Part shown: positions 48,666 to 62,300 of the stretch, in pieces
Position numbering within the stretch: position 1 is the stretch's first letter
Layout: each line of letters starts with the position of its first letter
Notes under the pieces: model-generated
What the model saw: the letters and a program-made list of their open reading frames with translations, nothing else
Database searches by the model: none
What the model was told of the DNA's origin: nothing
Made by a program: the position numbers and the translations under genes
DNA from: Pachypanchax playfairii
Taxonomy: Eukaryota; Chordata; Actinopteri; Cyprinodontiformes; Aplocheilidae
Direction: 5' to 3'
Assembly: GCA_006937955.1 (NCBI GenBank)
Contig: SSNP01000091.1
Location: forward strand, 327,671-391,670
Length of the DNA stretch: 64,000 nucleotides

Positions 48666-50242
48666 ATGGCTGCTTCCGTGCGGGTCATTAGCAAGGTGTT
48701 TTCTCGTGTTTTACCTGTAGTATCTCACAGGATTCATCAGTATCAGGTGAGATATTATTCAGCCAGATGTTTGGCAGGCAGAACTCTGCACAGAGGGATC
48801 TGATGGTGGTTTTTCATTCTGTGTACAGAAGCTGCCTTTAAAGACGTGTCCGGTACCGGTTCTGTTCGGACATCCGAACCGGTTTTACTGTAGTGCAACA
48901 GCTGAGGCGGAAGCTCTGTCCCGGTACAAAGAAAAACCCTGGGATTACCTGGAGAGCGAAGGTACTCAGATGGAAAGATTATTGACGTCATCACACCATC
49001 TGTGAGTCTGTAATGTTCCGGTTCTGTTTCATTCACAGAGTATAAGGACCGATACGGAAGCCATCCGGTTTGGGTCAGCTACAGACGGAACCATAAAGGA
49101 GGGATCCCGCCACAGAAAACACGCAGCACCTGCATTGTAACACCTGATTTATTACACCTGTACCTGGTTCTGTCCACCAGGTTTGGATCGAACTAACCAG
49201 AACTCTGTTTCTGTAGAGAGGAGACAAGATCTGTGGGAACCCGTGTCCAGTGTGTCGAGATCCGAACCTTATCATCCACCATCAGGTAGACTGAACACAA
49301 CAACCAGAATGCAGGTCAACATGTCCATCACCTGACTCACCTGTCCGAGTCACCTGACTCACCTGTCCGAGTCACCTGACTCACCTGTCCAAGTCACCTC
49401 TCTAAAGTTAAATGATGTTGACATGTAAATAAACACTCACTGTTTGATGTTGTTCAGGTGTGTTCAGGTGTTACTGAACACTGACACTCTCAGGTACTTC
49501 ACCCATTTTAATTAGACGACCTGACACTCTGTCTCTCACACACTCGTCTTGAATCGTGGTCTCAAACCTGATCGGTTCTGGACTTAGTGCTTTTACATTG
49601 TTAATCTCCAACCTGCTGTGGAGCTGGTTTCCAGTTGCCATGGTAACAGACTTGTCACAGAGGGCAGGACTGAGCAGGACATCCAACAGCTTTTACAGGA
49701 TGCTGTAGCTTTAAGAGCTGATGATGATGATGATGAAGAAGAAGCTGGATAAAAGCAGCTGTTTGTTGTGTTGCAGAATGTGAAGCTGCTGCAGCAGTTC
49801 ATCAGTCCACAGACTGGGAAACTGTACGATCCCACTCGAACAGGTGAGTCAGCTGTTCATGCATCAGATCACCTGTATGATCACTGAGCTGCTCACTTCC
49901 TGGTGTCTCCTCAGGTGTTTGCATGAAGCAGCAGAAGAACCTGAACAAGGCCATCAACACAGCAAGAGACCACGGTAAACCACCAGGTGTCCCTGAACCT
50001 GGAGAGTGATGAAGAGTGAATAACTAACACCTCGTCTCGTTTCAGGGTTTCTTCCTTTTCAGATTCCACACGTGGAGTTTTCAGGTGAAACCTACTCAAA
50101 TACCCATGATGCAGTTGGGTCTACACCTCCTCCACCGTGTGTGGTTTCAGGTGAAGCGTGGTACAGCTGGTATGGTGACATCACACCTGATCAAAGCGAA
50201 GTGGCGAAAGTCAAGAAGATGTACAAGAACTATTTAAAATGA
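48666..50242 (+). CDS. mrps18b: Mitochondrial ribosomal protein bS18m (mS40), unit 2 copy
   Basis: Exact positional copy of the unit 1 gene shifted by 9929 bases: 48666-48746, 48829-48961, 49039-49136, 49217-49285, 49777-49843, 49915-49974, 50046-50242; 234 residues, no difference noticed in the exons. Only 339 bases upstream of its start codon belong to the duplicated segment (48327-48665), so any promoter element further away than that in unit 1 is missing here; the near-promoter CTCF-like motif is kept. Immediately upstream, head to head, lies the truncated abcf1 end of unit 1. If the duplication is real the organism has two expressed mrps18b copies; if it is an assembly artefact, one. Confidence 0.9.
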
Positions 50243-50264
50243 AGCTGTTTATGTGTAACTGTCA

Positions 50265-50303
50265 AATAAAAGAGACGAATGAAACGTTTGAGAATCTTTT
50301 ATT
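50265..50303. terminator. Overlapping polyadenylation signals of mrps18b and abcf1 (unit 2)
   Basis: AATAAA at 50265-50270 (plus, mrps18b) and at 50298-50303 (minus, abcf1), as in unit 1. Confidence 0.75.
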
Positions 50304-50354
50304 AGCCAGATGTTATTTAGAGACAGACGTGTGATCCCACGTCGCATGTCGGGT

Positions 50355-53300
50355 TCAGGGGTTAACCCTGTTAACCACCGTCTCGCCCAGCGCCTCCAGC
50401 ACTTCCCGTTTGTAGTCGTCGAAGTCTCCGTCGATCTGGTTGACGGTGTAGTCCTCCACCACCCACAGCTGGCACTGCGTCTCCGTGATGAGCCGCGCGT
50501 CGTGACTCACGATGATCACAGCTGGGAACAGGGTGACAGTTAGTGACTGTGTTTACCTTCGTTACTTCCTGCTTCACGCCGTCTAGATGTTTCGTTTCAA
50601 AATGATACAGAAAACAGGCGGTGAGTTTTCATTCCAGCTGTTTGGTCTGAAACTCAACCGAGTGTGGACTGGACTTTAACCAGAACTCAACACATTTTTC
50701 ATTTTCTATCAAAAATAGACACAAAGTAACTCGCGTGTTTCAGCGAGCCGCTGCGTCTGTTTCCTGACTGATCGATGACCATCAGGTTTAAAGTAACAAC
50801 GTGCAGAATAACAGTCTGCTGGTCCAGAGTTCTGGTCCAGACTGGTTTTCATGTGGTTTCTGAACCAGACGTCATGCCTGAAGCATCTCTGCCAAACGCT
50901 CCGTCCAATCAGAAACAGCTGTGAGCAGAACGAGTCTCACCTCCTTTATATTCATTGATGGCTTCTGATAAGGCATCGATCGATTCAATGTCCAGATTGT
51001 TGGTGGGTTCATCCTGAAAAAACACAAGATCAATAATTAAACAGGTAATTCTAGTGACGGGAAAAGAGGCGGAGCTTCTTACCAAGATGAGAACATCTGG
51101 CTGACGACAGGCCAGCTCAGCAAACACCACTCTGGCTTTCTGTCCACCTGTCAGAAACATCACAGGTAACATCAAACACCTGTCGTCAAACAGAAACAGG
51201 TCAGCGGTTCAGTTCTCACCGGAGAGTTTGGAGATCTGGATGGTGTGAGCGTGACTCTCCAGACCAAACCGTCCCAGACACTTCCTGCCATCCTGGTAGG
51301 GAAGGTTGAAGTTCCTCATCAGGTACTCGGTGGCCGTCTCCTCCATGTTCAGCTGATCAGCATACTGCTGATTGAAGAAGCCCACTTTCTGTCAGAACAC
51401 AACACGGCCCGGTGTTAACAAGCAGAACCAGAACACACACCTGTCCAACAGGTGAACCTGCCTGCATGTGAAGCAGTGAAACATGATGATGATGATGCAG
51501 TTAGGAGGCTAAAGGACTAAAGACAGCTGGTCTGTCTGAGGACAGTTTCTACAGACCGTCTCAGATTGTTTAGAAGATGTTTACAAGAAGGAATCTACCT
51601 GATCAGAAAAGATGAAACGGGTTAAAACCGAATCAGAACCAGTTTGATTCTAAATCCAAACCCGGTTATAATGGAGAGTTTTGATAATCCTGAAGCGTCC
51701 GATGGAATCACCTCCAGAACTGGACGACCCAGATGTGTGGATGGTGATACCACCATGAACCATGTGATGTGTGCAGATGTTCCAGTCTGTCCAGATGTTC
51801 TTGTACTGTGGTTAAATATTGAGGACACTCAGTCCCAGCTGAGACTCATATGTCCATGTCTCGGATGTTTTTATGCTGAAAATAGCAGCAGATCAGTTCT
51901 GAATGTTTACTGGACTAAAATCTGTTTATTTCAAAGTGTAAAACTTGTTCCACATCCAGATGTTCTGATGTCTGACTGAGAGGATTCACTGTGTTTTCAC
52001 AAGGTTGGCTGGAACATCTGGCAGGTCTCCAAACAAATACCATCCTGCAGTCGTCCATGTTACATATAAATAAATGTGTTGTGATAATGAAGGTTGAGTA
52101 TGTCCATGTGGAAAGAACTGGACATCAGGACCGAACCTCAGGACCGAACATCAGGACCGAACACCAGGGACGAACATCAGGACCGAACACCAGGACCGAA
52201 CATCAGGGACGAACATCAGGGACGAACATCAGGACCGAACATCAGGACCGAACATCAGGGACGAACATCAGGACCGAACATCAGGACCGAACATCAGGAC
52301 CGAACATCGGGACCGAACATCAGGACCGAACATCAGGACCGAACGACTGGACATCAGGACCGAACATCAGGACCGAACATCAGGACCGAACATCAGGACC
52401 GAACATCGGGACCGAACATCAGGACCGAACATCAGGACCGAACGACTGGACATCAGGACCGAACACCAGGACCGAACATCAGGGACGAACATCAGGACCG
52501 AACATCAGGACCGAACATCAGGACCGAACACCAGGACCGAACATTAGGGACGAACATCAGGACCGAACAACAGAACCGAACATCAGGACCGAACATCAGG
52601 ACCGAACATCAGGACCGAACATCAGGACCGAACATCAGGACCGAACCTCAGGGACGAACATCAGGACCGAACATCAGGACCGAACATCAGGACCGAACCG
52701 CAGGAACGAACATCAGGACCGAACATCAGGACCGAACAACAGGGACGAACATCAGGACCGAACATCAGGACCGAACACCAGGACCGAACATCAGGGACGA
52801 ACATCAGGACCGAACACCAGGACCGAACAACAGAACCGAACATCAGGACCGAACATCAGGGACGAACATCAGGGACGAACATCAGGACCGAACAACAGAA
52901 CCGAACATCAGGACCGAACATCAGGACCGAACATCAGGGACAAACATCAGGACCGAACTAGTGAACATCAGGGACGAACATCAGGGACGAACATCAGGAC
53001 CGAACAACAGAACCGAACATCAGGACCGAACATCAGGACCGAACATCAGGACCGAACAACAGGACCGAACATCAGGACCGAACATCAGGACCGAACCTCA
53101 GGACCGAACATCAGGACCGAACATCAGGACCGAACATCAGGACCGAACAACAGGACCGAACATCAGGACCGAACATCAGGACCGAACATCAGGACCGAAC
53201 CTCAGGACCGAACATCAGGACCGAACATCAGGACCGAACATCAGGACCGAACCTCAGGGACGAACATCAGGACCGAACATCAGGACCGAACATCAGGGAC

Positions 53301-56300
53301 GAACATCAGGACCGAACATCAGGACCGAACATCAGGACCGAACATCAGGACCGAACCTCAGGACCGAACCTCAGGACCGAACATCAGGACCGAACATCAG
53401 GGCCGAACATCGGGACCGAACATCAGGACCGAACGACTGGACATCAGGACCGAACATCAGGACCGAACCTCAGGGACGAACATCAGGACCGAACATCAGG
53501 ACCGAACATCAGGACCGAACAACAGGACCGAACATCAGGACCGAACATCGGGACCGAACAACAGGGCCGAACATCAGGACCGAACATCAGGACCAAACAT
53601 CGGGACCGAACATCAGGACCGAACATCAGGACCGAACATCAGGACCGAACCTCAGGGACGAACATCAGGACCGAACATCAGGACCGAACATCAGGACCGA
53701 ACATCAGGACCGAACATCAGGACCGAACATCAGGGACGAACATCAGGACCGAACATCAGGACCGAACCTCAGGGACGAACATCAGGACCGAACATCAGGA
53801 CCGAACATCAGGACCGAACACCAGGACCGAACATTAGGGACGAACATCAGGACCGAACATCAGGACCGAACATCAGGACCGAACCTCAGGGACGAACATC
53901 GGGACCGAACATCAGGACCGAACGACTGGACATCAGGACCGAACATCAGGACCGAACCTCAGGGACGAACATCAGGACCGAACATCAGGACCGAACATCA
54001 GGGACGAACATCAGGACCGAACATCAGGACCGAACATCAGGACCGAACATCAGGACCGAACATCAGGACCGAACATCAGGACCGAACATCAGGACCGAAC
54101 ATCAGGACCGAACATCAGGACCGAACAACAGAACATCAGGACCGAACATCAGAACCGAACCTCAAGGACGAACATCAGGACCGAACATCAGGACCGAACA
54201 TCAGGACCGAACACCAGGACCGAACAACAGGACCGAACATCAGGACCGAACCTCAGGGACGAACCTCAGGAACGAACCTCAGGACCGAACATCAGGACCG
54301 AACATCAGGGACGAACATCAGGACCGAACATCAGGACCGAACAGCAGGACCGAACACCAGGACCGAACATCAGGGACGAACATCAGGGACGAACATCAGG
54401 ACCGAACATCAGGACCGAACACCAGGGACGAACATCAGGACCGAACACCAGGACCGAACATCAGGACCGAACATCGGGACCGAACATCAGGACCGAACAT
54501 CAGGACCGAACGACTGGACATCAGGACCGAACATCAGGACCGAACATCAGGACCGAACATCAGGACCGAACATCGGGACCGAACATCAGGACCGAACATC
54601 AGGACCGAACGACTGGACAGCAGGACCGAACAGCAGGACCGAACAGCAGGGACGAACATCAGGACCGAACACCAGGACCGAACATCAGGGACGAACATCA
54701 GGACCGAACACCAGGACCGAACATCAGGACCGAACATCAGGACCGAACGACCGAACATCAGGACCGAACATCAGGACCGAACCTCAGGGACGAACATCAG
54801 GACCGAACATCAGGACCGAACATCAGGACCGAACCTCAGGGACGAACATCAGGACCGAACATCGGGACCGAACATCAGGACCGAACGACTGGACATCAGG
54901 ACCGAACATCAGGACCGAACCTCAGGGACGAACATCAGGACCGAACATCAGGACCGAACATCGGGACCGAACATCAGGACAGAACATCAGGACCGAACAG
55001 CAGGACAGAACATAAGGACCGAACATCAGGACCGAACATCAGGACAGAACATCAGGACCGAACATCAGGACCGAACATCAGGACCGAACGACTGGACATC
55101 AGGACCGAACACCAGGACCGAACATCAGGGACGAACATCAGGACCGAACATCAGGACCGAACATCAGGACCGAACCTCAGGGCCGAACATCAGGACCGAA
55201 CATCAGGACCAAACATCAGGACCGAACATCAGGACCAAACATCGGGACCGAACATCAGGACCAAACATCGGGACCGAACATCAGGACCGAACATCAGGAC
55301 CGCACGACCGAACCTCAGGACCGAACATCAGGACCGAACATCAGGGACGAACATCAGGACCGAACCTCAGGGACGAACATCAGGACCGAACATCAGGACC
55401 GAACAACTGAACATCAGGACCGAACAACAGGACCGAACATCAGGACCGAACATCAGGACCGAACATCAGGACCGAACAGCAGGACCAAACAACAGGACCG
55501 AACATCAGGACCGAACATCGGGACCGAACATCAGGACCGAACATCAGGACCGAACATCAGGACCGAACATCAGGACCGAACATCAGGACCAAACATCGGG
55601 ACCGAACATCAGGACCAAACATCGGGACCGAACATCAGGACCGAACATCAGGACCGAACGACTGAACATCGGGACCGAACATCAGGACCGAACATCAGGA
55701 ACGAACATCAGGACCAAACATCAGGGACGAACATCAGGACCAAACATCAGGACCGAACATCAGGACCGAACATCAGGAACGAACATCAGGACCGAACATC
55801 AGGACCGAACATCAGGACCGAACATCAGGACCGAACATCAGGACCGAACGACTGGACATCAGGACCGAACACCAGGGACGAACATCAGGACCGAACACCA
55901 GGACCGAACATCAGGACCGAACATCGGGACCGAACATCAGGACCGAACATCAGGACCGAACGACCGAACATCAGGACCGAACCTCAGGGACGAACATCAG
56001 GACCGAACATCAGGACCGAACATCAGGACCGAACATCAGGGACGAACATCAGGACCAAACATCAGGACCGAACATCAGGACCGAACAACAGGACCGAACA
56101 TCAGGACCGAACAACTGAACATCAGGACCGAACAACAGGACCGAACATCAGGACCGAACATCAGGACCGAACATCAGGACCAAACATCGGGACCGAACAT
56201 CAGGACCGAACATCAGGACCGAACATCAGGACCGAACATCAGGACCGAACCTCAGGGACGAACCTCAGGGACGAACCTCAGGGACGAACCTCAGGGACGA

Positions 56301-59300
56301 ACCTCAGGGACGAACATCAGGACCGAACACCAGGACCGAACATCAGGGACAAACATCAAGACCGAACATCAGGACCGAACAACTGAACATCAGGACCGAA
56401 CATCAGGACCGAACCTCAGGGACGAACATCAGGACCGAACATCAGGACCGAACATCAGGACCGAACATCAGGACCGAACCTCAGGACCGAACATCAGGAC
56501 CGAACATCAGGACCGAACATCGGGACCGAACATCAGGACCGAACGACTGGACATCAGGACCGAACATCAGGACCGAACATCACGACCGAACATCAGGACC
56601 GAACACCAGGACCGAACATCAGGACCGAACATCAGGGACAAACATCAAGACCGAACATCAGGACCGAACAACTGAACATCAGGACCGAACACCAGGACCG
56701 AACATCAGGGACGAACATCAGGACCGAACACCAGGACCGAACATCAGGGACGAACATCAGGACCGAACATCAGGACCGAACGACTGAACATCGGGACCGA
56801 ACATCAGGACCGAACATCAGGGACGAACATCAGGACCGAACCTCAGGGACGAACATCAGGACCGAACATCAGGACCGAACAACTGAACATCAGGACCGAA
56901 CAACAGGACCGAACATCAGGACCGAACATCAGGACCGAACAACAGGACCGAACATCAGGACCGAACAACAGGACCGAACATCAGGACCGAACATCGGGAC
57001 CGAACAACAGGGCCGAACATCAGGACCGAACATCAGGACCGAACATCAGGACCAAACATCGGGACCGAACATCAGGACCAAACATCGGGACCGAACATCA
57101 GGACCGAACGTCGGGACCGAACAACAGGACCGAACATCAGGACCGAACATCAGGACCGAACATCAGGACCGAACATCAGGACCGAACATCAGGGCCGAAC
57201 ATCAGGACCGAACATCAGGACCGAACATCGGGACCGAACATCAGGACCGAACATCAGGACCGAACGACTGAACATCGGGACCGAACATCAGGACCGAACA
57301 TCAGGGACGAACATCAGGACCGAACGTCGGGACCGAACAACAGGACCGAACATCAGGACCGAACATCAGGACCGACCATCAGGACCGAACATCAGGACCG
57401 AACATCAGGACCGAACATCAGGACCAAACATCAGGACCGAACCTCAGGGACGAACATCAGGACAGAACATCAGAACCGAACATCAGGAACCAACATCAGG
57501 ACCGAACACCAGGACCGAACATCAGGGACGAACATCAGGACCGAACATCAGGACCGAACATCAGGACCGAACCTCAGGAACGAACATCAGGACCGAACAT
57601 CAGGACCGAACAACCGAACATCAGGACCGAACATCACGACCGAACATCACGACCGAACATCAGGACCGAACAGCAGGGACGAACATCAGGACCGAACAGC
57701 AGGACCGAACATCAGGGACGAACATCAGGACCGAACACCAGGACCGAACATCAGGACCGAACATCAGGACCGAACATCGGGACCGAACATCGGGACCGAA
57801 CATCGGGACCGAACATCGGGACCGAACATCAGGACCGAACGACTGGACATCAGGACCGAACATCAGGACCGAACCTCAGGGACGAACATCAGGACCGAAC
57901 ATCAGGACCGAACATCGGGACCGAACATCGGGACCGAACATCAGGACCGAACAACAGGACCGAACATCAGGACCGAACATCAGGACCGAACAACAGGACC
58001 GAACATCAGGACCGAACATCAGGGACGAACATCAGGACCGAACACCAGGACCGAACATCAGGGACGAACATCAGGACCGAACACCAGGACCGAACATCAG
58101 GGACGAACATCAGGACCGAACATCAGGACCGAACATCAGGACCGAACCTCAGGGACGAACATCAGGACCAAACATCAGGACCGAACATCAGGACCGAACA
58201 TCAGGACCGAACATCAGGACCGAACATCAGGACCGAACATCAGGACCGAACATCAGGACCGAACGACTGAACATCGGGACCGAACATCAGGACCGAACAT
58301 CAGGGACGAACATCAGGACCGAACATCAGGGACGAACAGCAGGACCGAACATCAGGACCGAACAACTGAACATCAGGACCGAACACCAGGGACGAACATC
58401 AGGACCGAACACCAGGACCGAACATCAGGACCGAACATCGGGACCGAACATCAGGACCGAACATCAGGACCGAACGACTGGACATCAGGACCGAACATCA
58501 GGACCGAACATCAGGACCGAACATCAGGACCGAACATCGGGACCGAACATCAGGACCGAACATCAGGACCGAACGACTGGACATCAGGACCGAACACCAG
58601 GACCGAACATCAGGGACGAACATCAGGACCGAACACCAGGACCGAACATCAGGGACGAACATCAGGACCGAACACCAGGACCGAACATCAGGGACGAACA
58701 TCAGGACCGAACATCAGGACCGAACATCGGGACCGAACATCAGGACCGAACATCAGGACATCAGGACCGAACATCGGGACCGAACATCAGGGACGAACAT
58801 CAGGGACGAACATCAGGGACGAACATCAGGACCGAACATCAGGACCGAACATCAGGACCGAACAACAGAACCGAACATCAGGACCGAACATCAGGGACGA
58901 ACATCAGGACCGAACAACAGAACCGAACATCAGGACCGAACATCAGGACCGAACATCAGGGACGAACATCAGGACCGAACATCAGGACCGAACACCAGGA
59001 CCGAACATCAGGGACGAACATCAGGACCGAACACCAGGACCGAACAACAGGACCGAACATCAGGACCGAACATCAGGACCGAACATCAGGACCGAACATC
59101 AGGACCGAACATCAGGACCGAACATCAGGACCGAACATCAGGACCGAACATCAGGACCGAACATCAGGACGAACATCAGGACCGAACATCAGGACCGAAC
59201 ACCAGGACCGAACATCAGGGACGAACATCAGGACCGAACATCAGGACCGAACATCAGGACCGAACATCAGGACCGAACATCAGGGACGAACATCAGGACC

Positions 59301-62300
59301 GAACCTCAGGACCGAACATCAGGACCGAACATCAGGACCGAACCTCAGGACCGAACATCAGGACCGAACATCAGGACCGAACATCAGGACCGAACAACAG
59401 AACCGAACATCAGGACCGAACATCAGGGACGAACATCAGGACCGAACATCAGGACCGAACAACAGGGACGAACATCAGGGACGAACATCAGGGACGAACA
59501 TCAGGACCGAACATCAGGACCGAACATCAGGACCGAACATCAGGGACGAACATCAGGACCGAACACCAGGACCGAACATCAGGGACGAACATCAGGACCG
59601 AACATCAGGACCGAACAACAGAACCGAACATCAGGACCGAACATCAGGACCGAACGACTGGACATCAGGACCGAACATCAGGACCGAACATCAGGACCGA
59701 ACACCAGGACCGAACATCAGGGACGAACATCAGGACCGAACACCAGGACCGAACATCAGGACCGAACATCAGGACCGAACATCGGGACCGAACCTCAGGG
59801 ACGAACCTCAGGGACGAACCTCAGGGACGAACCTCAGGGACGAACATCAGGACCGAACACCAGGACCGAACATCAGGGACAAACATCAAGACCGAACCTC
59901 AGGGACGAACCTCAGGGACGAACATCAGGACCGAACACCAGGACCGAACATCAGGGACAAACATCAAGACCGAACATCAGGACCGAACAACTGAACATCA
60001 GGACCGAACATCAGGACCGAACATCAGGACCGAACATCAGGACCGAACCTCAGGGACGAACATCAGGACCGAACATCAGGACCGAACATCAGGACCGAAC
60101 ATCAGGACCGAACATCAGGACCGAACATCAGGACCGAACCTCAGGGACGAACATCAGGACCGAACATCAGGACCGAACCTCAGGGACGAACATCAGGACC
60201 AAACATCAGGACCGAACATCAGGACCGAACATCAGGACCGAACATCAGGACCGAACCTCAGGGACGAACATCAGGACCGAACATCAGGACCAAACATCAG
60301 GGACGAACATCAGGACCGAACAACTGAACATCAGGACCGAACATCGGGACCGAACCTCAGGACCGAACATCAGGACCGAACAACTGAACATCAGGACCGA
60401 ACATCGGGACCGAACCTCAGGACCGAACATCAGGACCGAACATCAGGACCGAACATCAGGACCGAACATCAGGACCGAACATCAGGACCGAACCTCAGGA
60501 CCGAACATCAGGACCGAACATCAGGACCGAACCTCAGGACCGAACATCAGGACCGAACATCAGGACCGAACATCAGGACATCAGGACCGAACATCAGGGA
60601 CGAACATCAGGACCGAACATCAGGACCGAACAACAGAACCGAACATCAGGACCGAACATCAGGGACGAACATCAGGACCGAACATCAGAACCGAACATCA
60701 GGACCGAACATCAGGACCGAACATCAGGACCGAACAACAGAACCGAACATCAGGACCGAACATCAGGGACGAACATCAGGACCGAACAACAGGACCGAAC
60801 ACCAGGACCGAACAACACGACCGAACACCAGGACCGAACATCAGGGACGAACATCAGGGACGAACCTCAGGGACGAACCTCAGGGACGAACACCAGGACC
60901 GAACACCAGGACCGAACATCAGGACCGAACATCAGGACCGAACAACAGGACCGAACATCAGGACCGAACATCAGGACCGAACATCAGGGACGAACATCAG
61001 GACCGAACTAGTGAACATCAGGGACGAACATCAGGGACGAACATCAGGACCGAACAACAGAACCGAACATCAGGACCGAACATCAGGGACGAACATCAGG
61101 ACCGAACTAGTGAACATCAGGGACGAACATCAGGGACGAACATCAGGACCGAACAACAGAACCGTGCTGCAGCAGGTTAACTACAGAAACACCTTGTGAG
61201 AGAGTTTAAACGGGCTCCTGATCACGTTACTCACCAGGCGGTGGTTCCTCCTCATCTCACCTTTAGTCTGAAAACACAAGCTTCCAGTTAAAAACAGCTC
61301 AGTATCAGTTTCAAGTCAAACAGTTTTTGAGTGGTTCAGGTCTTACTGGATTCAGCTTCCCCGTCAGCAGCAGCAGCAGAGTACTCTTCCCAACACCGTT
61401 GGGTCCAACAATACAAACTACAGGAAGGAAGAGGAGAACTAAAGAACACAACTTCACAGTCCAACACAGTCTTCTACAGAACACCACGTTCTACCTAAAG
61501 CTTGACAGGAACCTTCTGTATGTCTCTAACAACACACAGACCCACAGATCAGGATGTGTACTCACTCCTGGAATCCATGTCAATCCCAAAGTCCACGTTT
61601 TTGAAAAGAGGCTTCTGACCTTCGTAACCAAAGTCAACACCTGGAGACAGAAGAAGACTGTTGATGTTTTCACTCTAAAACGAGACCACATGGCAACCAG
61701 AGACAGTCCACCTGTGGAGACCTTGAGGAAGCCAGTGGAGCATCATCTTACTGTGCAGTCCCAGTATGGGCGGAGACAGAGGAGGCGGGTTGGGGAAGGT
61801 GAACTTCACGGTGTACTCTTTGGGTCTCTTGAGCAGCTCAGTGGCGTCCTGACTCTCCTCCTCCTGAGGTCCCTTCTTCTTGCCTTTCTGCTGCTTCCTG
61901 GTCAGAGCCTCTTTAGTCACTTTCTCCTGAGGAGGAACATTAGATCACATGATCAGCTGAGACTGAGAGGCAGGATCAAACAGGTACAGGTTAGAACCCT
62001 GAGAGGACCCTGAGGGGTCTGTGGGAACCCTGAGGGGTCTGTGGTGACCCTCAGGGAGCTGTGGGAACCCTGAGGGGGCTGTGGGGACCCTTAGGGGGCT
62101 GTGGGAACCCTGAGGGGTCTGTGGTGACCCTCAGGGGGCTGTGGGAACCCTGAGGGGGGTGTGGGGACCCTGAGGGGGCTGTGGGAACCCTGAGGGGGCT
62201 GTGGGGTCCCTGAGGGGGCTGTGGGGCTCCTGAGTGGTCTATGGTGACCCTCAGGGGGCTGTGGGAACCCTGAGGGGGGTGTGGGGACCCTTAGGGGGCT

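Larger units (their letters stand above)
48327..61757 (+). repeat. Tandem duplication, unit 2 (13431 bp)
   Basis: Second unit; the start is offset from unit 1 by exactly 9929 bases up to the VNTR and by 13430-13431 after it. The extra 3.5 kb is all VNTR. Beyond 61757 the abcf1 exon and gene continue normally, so unit 2 is the one joined to upstream abcf1. Confidence 0.95.

Noticed and set aside
51991..55410. Open frame of 1139 codons (also 973, 764 and 439 codons nearby) with a 13-residue periodic protein
   Set aside because: The 13-bp unit lacks stops, so all three frames of one strand stay open and give the same type of 13-residue repeat. It lies in an intron of abcf1 on the opposite strand, with no conserved domain.
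42189..61163. Could the regular arrays be a CRISPR locus?
   Set aside because: There are no unique spacers, the unit is 13 bases and contiguous, and the DNA is a vertebrate intron.
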